This document shows, piece by piece, positions 38,201 to 52,600 of a stretch of DNA of 64,000 nucleotides (position 1 is its first letter; each line of letters opens with the position of its first letter). The notes beneath the pieces were generated by a model, which worked only from the letters and a program-made list of their open reading frames with translations, did not search any database and was not told the DNA's origin. The stretch is from Anodontia alba (Eukaryota > Mollusca > Bivalvia > Lucinida > Lucinidae): assembly GCA_964016985.1 (NCBI GenBank), contig OZ024825.1, forward strand, positions 33,262,057 to 33,326,056. Direction: 5' to 3'. A program made the translations under genes and the position numbers.

Positions 38201-41200
38201 TGAGCCTTTGCTGTCACACAGGTCTTAGTGCAGGTTTTGTCGTGCGCTGGCTCATATCTAGCAAAAAAAGGGTAAGAGAAAAGTTCAGGGAGTGCCACAA
38301 CCACAAGCCACTCCTTCCCAGACACCAAGAGGAAGAAGAAACAGACAAAACTAAACAAGCGCAAATCGAACAAACGTACGAAAAGCACTAAGATTAGCTC
38401 TCTCAAACCTTTAATCAGGAGGGAGACATAACAATTTTGCTGAAAGTGTATCAATTTCCCCTAATTGAGACGCATTGGCAATAGAATAAGTACACTCGAC
38501 TATCGTTATCTCGAAGTCCAAGGGACTCTCTGAAATACTTCGAAATATCCATACTTCGACATATCAGATTTGCAGAATTGGGAAAAGGGTAAATGGAACA
38601 ACCAGATTTCACAAATGAATATGTAATTTGACTTTTGAATGTAGAAATATTTTAAAAATATTGTGGAAAACTATAGTTTGTTACCTGTTGTTAGATTTCC
38701 ATTTTGAAAACAGGGGCCAGACTTTCACTTCGAGATAAGCCATTATTCGAGATAAGCGAAGTCGAGTTAACGAGAGATTACTGTATAGAAAGATCCAGGA
38801 AATGCCACAATCACGGAAACCAATATTTGTTATTTGGAGCTGCATCCGAATTAATGGTGAGATTTCGCGAGAGTACAGCTGCTTCAGGCCGACCAGTGGT
38901 TTATATTGCTGTCCGTTCCAAGGCGGAATATTCTGATGCTGACCATTTTTATTGCAGTTCTAGCATTGGGGGCCACCCGCTATACGGCTTCCCACTTTGC
39001 CTTCTGCTTTCTTGTTCTTGTGTTAGCATTATGGTCAACTTCTTCAACGGCTGCCTACTTTGCTTTCCATTTTCTTTCTGTTTGCATTGTTATAATGTTT
39101 AGAGATGCGCCAGGAGATAAGGTCAGTCATAGCTACAGATAAGAGGGGGTATCCACATAATATTTTTCTTATTTCTCTTCAAAAACATATGTTATGGGTA
39201 CTCATTAGAAGCGCCTGGCCGAGGCGCTTCTAATGAGTATCCACAACATATGTTTTCATGGAGAAATAAAAAAGATATCAACTTTTTTCGGATGAAAAAA
39301 GCGCCTTACCTGTTGCTATGGGCAATGTTTCGTGCGAGTGAAACTGGTTTAAGCCCTCTAGTAGTTTCCCTACTGACCATTCCAGGGTGGTTCACCTATT
39401 GTAGTTCTTCTTTGTCTGTACCTTGAACGTTTCATATTTATACCCGCCCCACTCCTGTTTTCACGTTGCTCGTCCATATGTCAGTCCGTTACGTTGTGGT
39501 TCCTGAGCGGGGTATCTAATAAGCACTGCTTATTGACAACTCATGTTTGCGTTTGTTTTGTCATTGTTTGTTTCTTTCGTGCTTCAGGGGGGCGCTGTAC
39601 TTCATGATTGTTGCATTTCCTGAGTTTATTTTTGAACGACACGAACTGACAAAATAAAACAGCTGTTTGTCGAAAACAGAACGAACAACGACGATGAAAT
39701 ACCGTTTTAGAATGGCGAACAGCAAAACCGAGCCTTAAAGGCGCCTTACCTCACCTTCAATCTTGACATAGTTCCAGGTACGGGTCCGCGTAGGGTTTTA
39801 GTGGAATTTGCCTCCCTAGGATGGAGGGCAACGCGAAGGAAATATTTGATCACAGAGAACAAATTTTTTATCTGTATAGTTTTAGAGTAGCCCCAGTCGA
39901 GAATGGAGGCAATTTTCTTCTGGTCGGAGTGATCTCCTTTGGAGGTGTATCCAGTCTTCTAAATATTATTTGAGCCGCAACGTCAGAAAACATACCTCCT
40001 GACATGTGCGCCAGTGCAGATTCAGATCAGCCTGCGCATTCCTGCACTGATCAGAATCTTCATTGAAGATTCTGATCAGTGCGGGAATGTGCAGGATGTG
40101 CAGGCAGATTTAAGTCTTCGTTTAGAGCACATGTCAGAATATACATTATTCTCACGTTGTGACTCATTTGTATTTATTTAGCGTCCCAACGTTTGAAGCG
40201 TCAAAGTACCTGGTAACGAATCAGGACTTTCTTCAGTTTATTCATGATGGCGGGTATAACAAGCGGGAATTGTGGACCGAAGAGGGATGGAGGTGGAAAA
40301 CGTTCAGACAATCCAAACACCCCATGTTTTGGATTTGTAACAATGGTGAGTTTTGTATCTTGACTCTCAGGTGTTGCTCTCTCGGCGCGCATGCAATCTT
40401 TTTGGAAATGCTGTTGTCCAGCTCATATCTCTTCTCTCTGCACTACATATGGAATTCAGTCGAACCTCAATGTCTCGAAAATCTTTGGGACCATGGAAAT
40501 TAGTTCGAGATATGGTTAGTTCGAGCCACAGAGGGTGAATCATGGTGCCAGGTCAGGAAGCAAATGGCGATATTTAGAGAAATCGAATCTAATGAGTATA
40601 TACAACAAACAATTTTATGATAAAATAACAAAAAATTCCATAAATATTTCTTTTCTGGAGCTATCGGACGAATTTTGTAGACTCAAAAACGAGTTCGAAT
40701 CAGCCATGGTAAACAAGCCATCGGTGTTCGAGCAATTGAGGGTTCAACTGCAGTTCATTTTTTTATTATTATTAATATCCAAAGCTAAGTCCGTTAATGA
40801 ATCTGCGAACGAACAGCGACGGTTAGGATTCGGTAAAACTAGCTTCAGCCCCCACCAAATGCACCCCTAGTAATTTATTTATGATCATTCCAAGGCGGTA
40901 CCTTCATTGTGGTACTTTTTGTTAAATGTTTTGTAGTGTTTCACTGACAAATGTTTTTCTTTTAACAATTCTGATATACACAATGTATTCAGTTAAGTTT
41001 GGGGAACATAGTTGTCACCTTTATGGAAAAGGGTTGTTAACTCTGCTTGAACTCTTCTTGAACCTGAATTTTATTGTGACTTATAAGTTTAGAAAATTGA
41101 AGGAACACCTGAATTTTCTGCTCACTTAAGTAAAACTGTCATATGTTATAAACCAAAGGAGTATAACATTGATATCATAAAACAGTCTGTTTGATTAGCG

Positions 41201-44200
41201 GTTAATCCAGTCACGGTTGACCACTTTGCTTACCTCTTTAATTGCACGCCGGTGGGTCATAGTTCAGACCATATTTCTTCACTTTCATTCCTGTTTCTCT
41301 TTCTTCTCTGTTCCTGTCTTTTATCTCTTCTACTATCTCTTCTATCTCTTTTCTCCCTTTCTCTGGGAGACGACCCACAAGATTTGACGTGTCGTTAAAT
41401 CTCAACATAACAACTATGATGGTCCCGACTTAAAAACCATTCATTGGATGGTCTGGGCCGGAATTTTATAAAAAAAAAAAAAAGGTAAGAGAAAATGTCT
41501 ATTTCTCGGCTAACCGGGTTTCAACTGGTTGTGTTCTTTTGCTCCAACCCCGGGATCACCAAATGTCTCAACACGTTGTTTCTGTTGAGTCCTTATCTTT
41601 GCTTCATTATAGGTTTTATCTGTGATTCATCTGTTGCCCGTAATGATTTATGGATGAGTAAGAAGACCAAACAAAGATACGTTTTTACCATTTTGAAAGC
41701 TGAGGGTGAGGGTTGGGATCCCGTAAAGCTAGCTTAAGCCTTCCAACCCCCTCCAACCCCCAGCCCCAACCCATAAGTAATTCATTATTGACCGTTACAA
41801 GGCGGTAATTCATTGTGGTACTTTTTGTTGTTGGTACTTTTTTGTTTTTGTGTTTCACTTACTAATAGTTTTCTTTTAACAATTTTGTAAGTTGATTATA
41901 TATTCAATGAGATTTCGATAGCAGTTCCCACCTTTTTAAGAAAGAGCTGCCAACTCTGCTTGCCATCTGTTCATCTGCTTTATTGTATTTGTCTGTCTTT
42001 CCCTTTGGTGTTGAGGATTTGATGTGGATCTGATTGTATCAGTTCCTGAGTTCTCTTATTTACTTTGATTATCCTGAGGCTTGTGTGCTTTCGTTCTTAT
42101 CCTGTATTTCATTGTTTACAGTATTTGATTTTTTATTGATAGTTCTGAATAAAGTATGTTTAAACCAACTCTGCTTTAATTGTATTTCCCTGATGTTGAG
42201 AACTTGATGTGGATCTGATTCCATCGGTACCTGAGTTTGCTTATTTACTTTAAACAACATTGCTACATTTACTGCTAACATTCAATATGCACGGACGAAA
42301 ATAGATTAGAACATTTAAAACTTTTCCTTTTTTTCCTTGAAAATAAAGTGTAAGAAAAACCAAGGAAATCGTTAGCACATTTTCTTTTTTTGTGTTGTCG
42401 TCTGCATCAGAATAAAAGTTGTAAACAATAAATTAAAATAAAACTTTCTTTTATATTTAAGGTTGCAAAGGTGGTTGTGGTGCTGATTTGGCTTCTTACA
42501 GCCATTGCAGTTTTCCCACAAGCCAAGATGACATTATTATGAATGGGGAATCTAACGGTCATTACAGTCCTAATGAGAATGGTTACGGTGTAAACGACCT
42601 AAATGAAAATGGCGAGGTTATGAATGGATTAAGCAATGGCACACATGAAAATGGTTTCTTGGAGAATAACTTCGCCTTTCCTCAATACAAGTAAGTCAGT
42701 TGCAATTGTAATATACATACATGTTTCAAAACTTAAGACGATTAATCATTATTTTAGTTTTATAATGTGACCTGAAAGTTTTTTTTCACAGCATACCTGC
42801 TATTTTCTTTTCATTACGAAAACACGTCTATTTAAATATATAAAAAAAATCACCTCCAAAACTGAAAATTTTCAGATAAAAAACCTGTAGGAAACGGAAC
42901 AAGAAGTCACAAAAGTTAGCCCTCTTGTTAAATGATGGGACATTACGAAAACAAGCCTATTCAAATATATTGAAAATTTCACCACCAAAAACTGAAAGTT
43001 TTCAGATAAAAATTCTGATATTTTTTTCATATTTCTGCTCAAAATATAGATTGTGGGTATTCGTTAGAACTGCCTTGTCGAGGCGGTTCTAACGAGTACC
43101 CACAATCTATGTTTTAAGCAGAAATAAGAAAAATAATTTATACCCCTGTAAACCCCAATTTTACAATATAAAAGTGAGTTTTAAGGGGGTCAAATTATAT
43201 AGGCATGTTTTCGTGATGAATACTGGTTTCTGGGTCTTGTTTTTTGTTCTGTTCTATATTTGTAAAGGATCCACTTTCCAGATTTTTATATCGCAGCAGT
43301 TGGCCGGGCAGCTATCTTTTAAGGGTAAAACATCGCCCCTGAAATGCAAACATTATTCATTATTCAGTTCTCTAGTCCTTTTAGTGACTATTGTGCTCTT
43401 ATCAAACCCCGGACATACGCTTCTACCTACATTTCCTTAGTTCAGGCCTATGGGCATGGTGGGCGAAGCTTGCTTACCAAGTAATGCTTACTATCCGCGG
43501 ACGCCTGATTACACCCTTTATTCTGGGGTCCATGTCTGTTGGTCTGAACATTCTGATTCGTCATTCGTTTATGGATTTATGAGTTTGGATTCTGGCTTGG
43601 GTACCATTACCACAACTACTAAAAACTGAAAATAGAGTTTCGCTCAAGCAGCTGCTATATGACGTGAATATTGCAATTTTCATTTTCTGCCACGCACAAT
43701 TCAGTCGAACCGAGCCTGCTTTTTCTGTCTTTTGTTTAATTCCGTATTTCTCAAGAATCCGTAAATTGTTTTTGTGGTCGCAAAAGCTGTCATAAACTGT
43801 GTCTTTGGAGGCCGTAACATGTCGCCCCGTGCTTCAATATAATTTTGGATTTAGTGTGCTTATGCATTACATGTGAAACAGAGATCCAGTTAAGTCACTG
43901 CTACTTTTACGAATAATAAATATAATTTCTGAATACCTATTTTTTTCTAGAACTCCAGTGTAGACATAATATGATTGGAAAAGCTGGAAATTGTACCTCA
44001 TGTCATATCCAAGTAGAGAAGGCACAGGCCGCTCTTTCCATTCACGAAGTCTATCTTGACCTTTGGGCATCTGTATGCTCATCCGACAAGAAGTCCCAGC
44101 TCAGACTGTGCGAACGCGAAGGGTGTTCTTGGTCTCATTGCCCACAAATCGCATAAGGTCTTTTTCCCACGGTTTTATCACTGCCATATTATTGTTTCTG

Positions 44201-44488
44201 CAGATATCGTGCCATGTTTGATATTCTTGATATGCCATGGTCGTGGCCTGTTGAGATCAATTACCACGAGGCTAAAGCTTATTGTGCATGGAAAGGAAGG
44301 GGCTATCGTTTGCTCACAGAATCAGAACACAATGTCATTAGAGGACATCAGGTACTAATTTAATACGTTTAATCTGTGTGTGTGAGGGGGGAGGGGTGTT
44401 TAATCTCTCTCCCTGTGTTTGTGTCTCCGTGTGTGTGTCTGTGTGTGTGTTAAATCTCTCTCCCCGTGTGTTTGTGTGTGTGTGTCTC

Positions 44489-44525
<37 letters not shown>

Positions 44526-46657
44526 AATACACAGACTTTCGTCCTCTAATGTAGAAAAATTATCATAAAAAGTGGATTCTTTGACGGCAGAGAACATATA
44601 AAAACATATTGCTTTCTTTTTGCAGGCTCCACCCTCCAGTGGCACCAGCTGTGACCCTATATTCAGCCCTGAGTATAAATACAACTACAACATGACGTAT
44701 GGATCATCAACAGTGAGTATGAAATTTAACATGGTTTGCTGTGATTAAATAATTATAAGTTATCTGAGGTTGGTAAACATGGTATCAGATCAGCATAGAC
44801 TCGGTGGTGGTAATTGTTAAAATTTTGAAGCTGTTACGCATTACTTTTGGAGTGCTTTGATATAATCCGTAAAAGAGGAATTTCAGTTATCTTTAATGGT
44901 AATTTAATCACATGTTAAAATAGCACACCGAATATTGAATAATTTTTCTATTACATTGTATTTTAGTCTTAATTTCAATTTTAATACTGTACTAGCTTGA
45001 ACTAATCTAACATTGCAGACAAACAAAAGTTTTTCTTTGTTAGCTATCATTCATTTCATCAACAAAACAATGTTCTACGTCTATGCTTTTGAATAAGGAC
45101 TACAACTACAAGGTTTATTTCACTTTAAGCATTAAGGTTATAACACTTTACATGTGAAAGTAGAGTTCCACTTGTCGCTACTTGGGGAAGGGCATGAGAG
45201 ATCATTTTTATGTTTCATTTTCTTACATTGTCCCTTTTTCAAATACGGTAAAGTGCTTATGTGGACAGATATATTCTTCCTTTTTTTTTTTTTTTTTTTT
45301 TTTTGGTTCTGTATTTTCAAATGATTCCTCGTTCAGAATATTAACAGAGATAGAATGAAAGATCACAAACAATATTGCTACATTTACTGCTAATTTTTAA
45401 TCTGCACAGACGAAAATAGTTGACAACTTTTTTGTAACTTTAAATGCTTTTTGCTTGTCAGGCAATTTAATGAAAATTAAGAACGTATTTAGTACATTTC
45501 TACAGCGAAATAAAAGTAATTGAAAATCATTTAAATAATCGACCATTCAGACTAATGATTGTGTGAAAGTAGTTCCGCTGAAGTCACTGCTAGGGGCCGT
45601 TTTTCATTATACCTCATTAACAGGTTCTATCAAACTGAGTTCGATATTTCTCTTATTTTCTTATTGTTTTGTCCGGTACTTTCAAAGAATCCCTCATTCA
45701 GAATATTAATAGAGATGGAATGAAAGATCCCAAACACATTACAAGAGATCTCATTTTTGCTATGTCACGACCATCAAATAATACAGCTATTTATAATGCG
45801 CATGCAAACAATACTTCATATTTTTTAACAGAAATAAGTGTGAAAAATATTTTATACATGTATCATAAACAAATCATTCATCTGTCATCCGCACTTAAAC
45901 AAAAGAGATGGATATTGTAGGTAGATTTTAAAGGGAAGTGAGTGCGGTGAACACACCACACACAAATGAAAACAACTGTCAAGATTTAATGAGCCAGACG
46001 AGTCGCTTCTAATGAGTACTCACAATATAGTTTTTCGTATTACAAAGATTTTGTTGAGAAAAAGACACTTTATCTTGAGGTCTGATATTTGCATTCCAGC
46101 CGGTAAATTTGTTCCCTGGAAATGAGCTGGGCTTCCATGACGTATTTGGCAACGTCTGGCAATGGCAGGAGGATCATTTTAATGGGCTGTCGACCGAGAC
46201 TCACTGGTACTATGACGACTTCTCTGCACCATGCTATGATGGGAAGCACAATATGATCCTGGTAAGAAACTGCCATTAAAATGAATTTGCTGTTGTAAAG
46301 AATCTTTAATGAGCAGAATGGTGTGTAAGAAAGGCCTTGCTTTATGCTTATTTCCTCATAGAAGATATGTTTTGGATATTTGTGAGGCTATCCTAACAAA
46401 TATCTAAAACATATGTTTCTTAAAATATTAAATAAAATGTTCTTGCCCAATTACTTATTACCTGTCACCTCTTGAGCGAAGGTTTCATGCCAGTCAAATA
46501 TCGTTATATCGAGTGTTGATATAAAGAGAGTTGACTGTAGTAGATACTGGTACATGGCCTGTTGGTATCAAAGATGTGGGTATGCGAACAGTCCACCCTA
46601 TTATGTGGGCTAAGAGTTAACATCCAGATCATTTACTGTACTCATACACCGAATATT

Positions 46658-46692
<35 letters not shown>

Positions 46693-49600
46693 CATAATTC
46701 ACGGCATGACTCAAATATTACAAATTCAGATGACGTCACAAAATCAGTTTGCAAAATTCAAATATATTATCGTCCTGTACACTATTCTAAGTCCTTAGTA
46801 ATAATCTTACGTTACGTAAAGTTCACAGTGTTATTGTTACGTCACGTTACAGAACTAACATTTTTATGTTAAAGAAGGAGTGTTGTCGAAAAATCAATTA
46901 AACAATATAACCTTCTCTCCAGCTAGTTATCCCCATGTTGTTTTTTTCTTAAAAAGCTATGGGGATATTGATAATGCCGTCATCCGTTCGTCCGTCCTTT
47001 CATTACGCTATCTCCTCCTAAGCCACTAGGTAGAATTCTATCAAACTTGCTACATCACTTCCCCTCATGGTAAGAGTGTGCGAGAGCAACATTTTCTGTG
47101 CGTCCGTCCGTCTATGCATCTGTCATCCGACACTATCTATCTCCCCCTAAACCACTGGGCGGAATTCAACCAAAATTGCGACATCACTTCCCTTCGTGGT
47201 AAGGTTGTGCGAGAGCAACATTATTTTTCCATGCGTCCGTCCGTCTGTGCGTCCGTCGTCCGTCCATCTGTCCGTCGCGCTATCTCCTCCCAAACTTGCT
47301 ACATCACTTTCCCTCATGGTAAGAGAGCAACATTATTTTTCCGTGCGTCCGTCGTCCGTCTATCTGTGCGTCACGCTATCTCCTCTTAAACGACTGGGCG
47401 GAATTCAACCAAACTTGCAACGTCACTTCCCCTCATGGTAAGGGTGTGCGAGAGCAACATTATTTTTCCGTGCGTCCGTCATCCGTCCATCTGTCCGTCA
47501 CAATACCCCTTCCTAAGCCATTGGGCGGAATTCAACCAAACTTGCTACATCACTTCCCCTCACGGTTAGGGTGTGCGAGAGCAACATTTTTTTCCGTCCG
47601 TCCGTCCGACTGGGGCCCCCGTAGCCTAGTGGATAAGAGCTGGCTCTAAATCCATTAGGTTTCTCACTGCTGTGGTTCGAGCCTCGCTCGGGTCATATGT
47701 GGGAAAGCCGAGTTCTGCTTATGGGTGGTCAGTTACGTGGTTTTACCCCGGGTTCTCTGGTTTTTGTCCACCTTTGATGAACGATTTGCTCGAATAAGTG
47801 AAATATTCTTGAAAGGGTCGTAAAACCCAAATCAAAAAAAATCTGACCGTCAGGCTATTTTCTTAACCACTGGGCGGAATTTAACCAAACTAGCTGCATG
47901 ACCTTCCCTCAGGGTAAAGGTGTGGGAGAGCAAATCCATCCGTTCGTCATGCTATTAGCAACATTAGCAAAGAGCGTGGGGATTAGCGATGGTACGCTAT
48001 TGACTGTGCATTCTAGTGTGGGTTTGTCGTCTTTTGAAGAATCTATATTTTCCTTATAAAAGCTGAGAATAATTATCAACAATGTACAACGATTAAGTTT
48101 TCAAATAAACAGAAAATGCCACTGACATAGTACATCGTTATAAAGTGTATAAGTGAGCTTCAGTTTCTTTAACTATTATATTCCTTGTAGAAAAAAATGT
48201 GAACACTAATGTCTGGTGGAATAAAATGTAATTAATTTCAAATCTAGAATCCCCATGAAAAGACAAGAAAGCTAAGTCCCTGTACTTGGAATGCAAGATA
48301 ATAATATGGGCTGGTGCACAGCACTTGCGACAAGATTACATGCGCACCTCTGAGTAGGCTGATCAATGTCTCTGCTTTCCGCTTGAAGCCGCTTCGGATC
48401 ATTAGCTACCCACAGAGTGACATAAGAAGACTCTGATCAGACGCACGTGAAGTCTTGTAGGAAATACATTCGACATTCCTTATCGCGAAATCCAAGGGAC
48501 TCTATGAAACACTTCGAGATATCCGTACTTCGACATATCCGTTTTGCGGAACTGAGGAAAATAATTAAACGAACAACCACCTTTAACAGAATGAATCTTT
48601 AATTTGACTCCTAAGTTAGAGATATATTGAAAATATTGTGGAAAAGAGGAGAAATTAATAATTTGTTGCCCGTGTTAAAACAGGGACCAGATTTTCACTT
48701 CGAGGTAAGCGGTTATTCGAGATAAGCGAGTTTGAGATAACGAGCAAATCCAAGATCATAAACTGTGACAGCACAGTATGAAAATATCTTTACACCTCAT
48801 TCAATAAGTATACGTGGCTAGAACGCTGTGTGCTATTTGAAATAAAGGATGAGATTTTCTGACATAATCAAGCTTAAAACAGATCAAAGAAAAGTTGATC
48901 TTATGGTATTCTAATGATAACTGGTGTTTTACTGGTGATAACCCCCCCCCCCCCCCCCCCCCGGTGGTTTACTCTACCGACCGTTCTAAGGCGGTGGTCC
49001 CGGTGTTAGTCTTACTCTTTGTTGCTTTGTGGTTTATTCTACGAGGCGATTTGTTGTATGTCTTTCCGTGTGTCATTTTGTTCTTGTGTTTTTCAGTCCT
49101 TTTAGTATTGCGATTACCTCGCTTGGGGAAGAGAGAGCTAATCTTAGTGCTTTTCGTATGTTTGTTTGGTTTGTGCTTGTTTAGATTTGTCGGTTTCCTC
49201 TTCCTCTTGGGGTTTGGGAAGGGCTTCGGTTTGTGATTGTGGCACTCCGTGGACTTTTCTCTTTTCTTTTGTGTATTGAATGTGAGCGATTCTTAGATAA
49301 AATAGATTAGCTGGTGTGAGATATGCCATGCGTGCAGCAACCCAGCTACCTGGAATGGGGCCCACTGATGTGGATATTGCCCCTGTACCTGCACGTTAAT
49401 AAAAAATCCGATGATGATGATGATAGCTATGCGCAAGGGTAAACCAAAGACGGCTTACAAAGTTCGAGGGTTGTTGCCACGTAAAATCGATTTAAGCTCC
49501 CCAGTAACGTTTTTACTGACCATTCCAGGCGGTAATTCTGCTATGGTTTACTATTTCTCTCATTGTGTGTCTTCGCATTTATGTCCTGGTGAAAGTTTTA

Positions 49601-52600
49601 TTTTGGAAAGCCTTTGGCCATTTTTTGGGGAAAGAAACTGTCTTTTTGACTTTCTGCTTGTAGTGTTTTGATTGTGGTACCGTTTCTTTAAGTGCCTCTC
49701 TTGCGCTTTGGTGTCTTTGACGGAAAGTGTTTGGTAATTTTATCGATTCCTGACCACTGCCTTCCTTTCTATTTGCAAATCCCTAAAGATGCACAGGTTG
49801 TTTTTTTATGGAGAAATATGAAAAATATTTACTATAAAAGCGGCTCTCTAGCAGCACAAATAAGAGGATTGTTTCTGGTTAACAGGGTGGTTCTTGGGTC
49901 AGTACTGGCGATGAAGCTTCAAGATTTGCCAGGTTTGCATTTCGACGTCATTTCCTACAGCATGCTGGTTTCCGGATAGCCAAAACAGTGAAAGACTTAA
50001 ATGAACCCGTGCCACTTCCTGCCAGACTAATCAACACGGAAGTGTATATTCTTGGGGCTGGTGTGGAAGGTGAGTAACACTTGGTGCGTTATTGGATACC
50101 ATAGGAGTATCGTGGTAACTAATCATTTTGGACACCATAATTCCTTATATTTAGAAATCAATTCAGTGTTTATGATACCGACAATAAAAGTCAAAAAGGA
50201 TTGCCTTTGGAAACAAAGAACACACAAAATCACGAAAATCGTAGACTCGGTTTAATTGAGTCTCTTCATATGCAACACTGTTGTTTGCGTGGCTGCATAC
50301 GCCCTTAAGCGCTTTTCGCGATTTTCAAAATAACCAGGATCCCAAAGAAAACAAAATATAACCTGCACTATGATGATGTACGGGGAGACTTTTTACGGCC
50401 GCCACACGGCACAACACCAGCTACAGTAGAGTAAAATAAAAGTCAAAAAGGATTACCTTTGGAAACAAAGAACACACAAAATCACAAAAATCGTAGACTC
50501 GGTTTGATCGAGTCTCTTTATATGCAACAATGTAGTTTGCGAGGCTGCATACGTCCCCCAGCGCGGGCTTAAGTGGTATTCGATTTTCAAAATAACCAGG
50601 ATGGGCTCAATGATCCCAAAGGAAATAAAATATAACCTGCACAATGATGTCAGATAAAACACATTGCAATGGTAAGCATACCTATTGCTGTTGAGTCTAT
50701 CTTGACCTTTACTCTCTTTTCAGATAAAACATATGAGCTCATTAGCCCCAAGGAGCAGAGTAGACACCAATATATAAGAACGTTAAATGAAAGAGTAGGA
50801 GAAAGTTAGAAGATAAATATTTGTTTTAACCTTTGGAAAGATAAAGAAATGCCTTGGAGACCAAATTGGCAAAAGAAGTATTCTTCTAGAATCTGTTCAT
50901 CATAAGCCTCATCGTTCAGTTTCATTAAAGTTGTCGGTTCTTGTTGTGTCCTTACTAACTGCCATTTTAATTTTCGTTCGTTGTGATGACAAGTTGCACA
51001 TTTTAAAGGTAATTATTCTTTTTCAAACGTTTATTTTTAGCAAACCAGATTGTTTTTAACCGACAGAATGTACAACTAGAGTTCCATCCGTCTTCCAATG
51101 TGCAATACAGATTCGAGACGCAGTCGGCGTTATATGGAATCCTTGAGATGGAATTTGGTTTCCGAAAATCTTTCCCTACTGCCGTGGCTGACTTCTGTCA
51201 TAAAGTGACAGAAAGTCACAAAATCCAGCCCAGCTCTGCCTTGTGGATTGGTGCTGGAACAGGGTGTGGACCGTTTGTTCTCAGCGAAAAGTATGAGCAG
51301 GTAATTTGTTCATTAAACGTGTGTCCGTCCGCCACGCTGGTCGTTTCCTAATATCTTGAAAACGCAGTAATGGATATTGATTAATATCTGCAGACACATT
51401 GATATAAATAAGGTGTACCTTCATAAGAGAAAGTAAGGGCTAGGGGCAAATTCTCTTGGAGTTATTGCCCTTTGTAAATTTTTTTCTTAATGCAGTAAAA
51501 GGTTTGTGTGCACACCATCTCTTGAATCAGTACCTGGAATTTGACCAAACTAGCATAGATACATCATCAGGATGGGGGAAAGAAGTGATTAGATTTTGGT
51601 GACATTGACCTTATTTTCAAGATCACTACATTATAAATTCTCAAAAAGTGAGCCTTGTGTGCACTCATGAATCAATAGATGGAATTTGACCAAACTAGCA
51701 CAGATACATCATTGAGATTGGGGAAAGAAGCGATTAGATTTTGGTGACCTTTATCTCTTTTTCAAGGTCCCACCGGCACTTTGAAACTCAAATTTTGATA
51801 GAAAAAATCTTGTGTACACACTATATCTTGGTTGAAATTTTAACAAACTAGCACAGATACATCCTTAGGACATGGGAAAGAGGTGATTAGATTTTTGTGG
51901 CCTTGACTTCATTTTCAAGGTCACTACATTATAAAGACTAAAAATGAGCCTTGCGTGCACCCTATCTTTTTTCGTAATAGCTTCAAAATGCAGCGATGGA
52001 TATTCATCAATTTCTGCAATGCTAGGGGCCAATTCTTTTAGAGTTATTGCCCGATGTAAAATTTGGTGTCCGTCCGCGACACTTTTTTTTTTTTCAATTG
52101 CAGGGTATCTTGAAAATGCAGCAATGGATATTCATCAGTTTCTGCAGACACATTGAGATCAATAAGGTGTACCTATATAAGAATAAGTAAGGGATAACGG
52201 CGAATTCTCTTGGAGCAATTGCTCTTTTGTAAAATTTCTTAATTCAGTAAAAAAAAAGGTAAGAGAAAAGTCCAGGGAGTGCCACAATCACAAACCGCAG
52301 CCCTTCCCAGACCCCAAGAGGAAGAAGAAAAGAGTGTATGCACACTTTCTTTGTTAACCGACGGCTGGAATTTGTCCAGTTTAGTACAACTACATCATTA
52401 GGAAGGGGAAAGAAGTGATTAGATTTTGGTGGCCTTGACTTTATTTTCAAGGTCACACCGGCACTTTGAAACTTAAATTTTGATAGAAAAAAGTTTTATG
52501 CTTTATGCGGGGGGTAATGAATAAGCACTGCTTATTGACAGTTTTCATTTTTTGAAATTAAATAACAACGCCTCATTCTAACAATTCACAAAATCACATT

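Noticed and set aside
38704..39102. 132-codon open frame as a gene
   Set aside because: It runs from the end of MITE E2 into unrelated intronic sequence, has no recognisable motif and lies within an ovoA intron.
40159..40503. Single long ORF for exon 9
   Set aside because: The ORF reads through the GTGAGT donor into intron 9 and MITE C4. Conserved OvoA sequence stops exactly at the donor.
47078..47649. Repeated open frames with CVRPSV-like peptides
   Set aside because: They are translations of the GTCCGTCC-containing tandem repeat.
47621..47690. tRNA gene at the A/B box pair
   Set aside because: It is followed by a body and the same type of tail as SINE-1, so it was called SINE-2.
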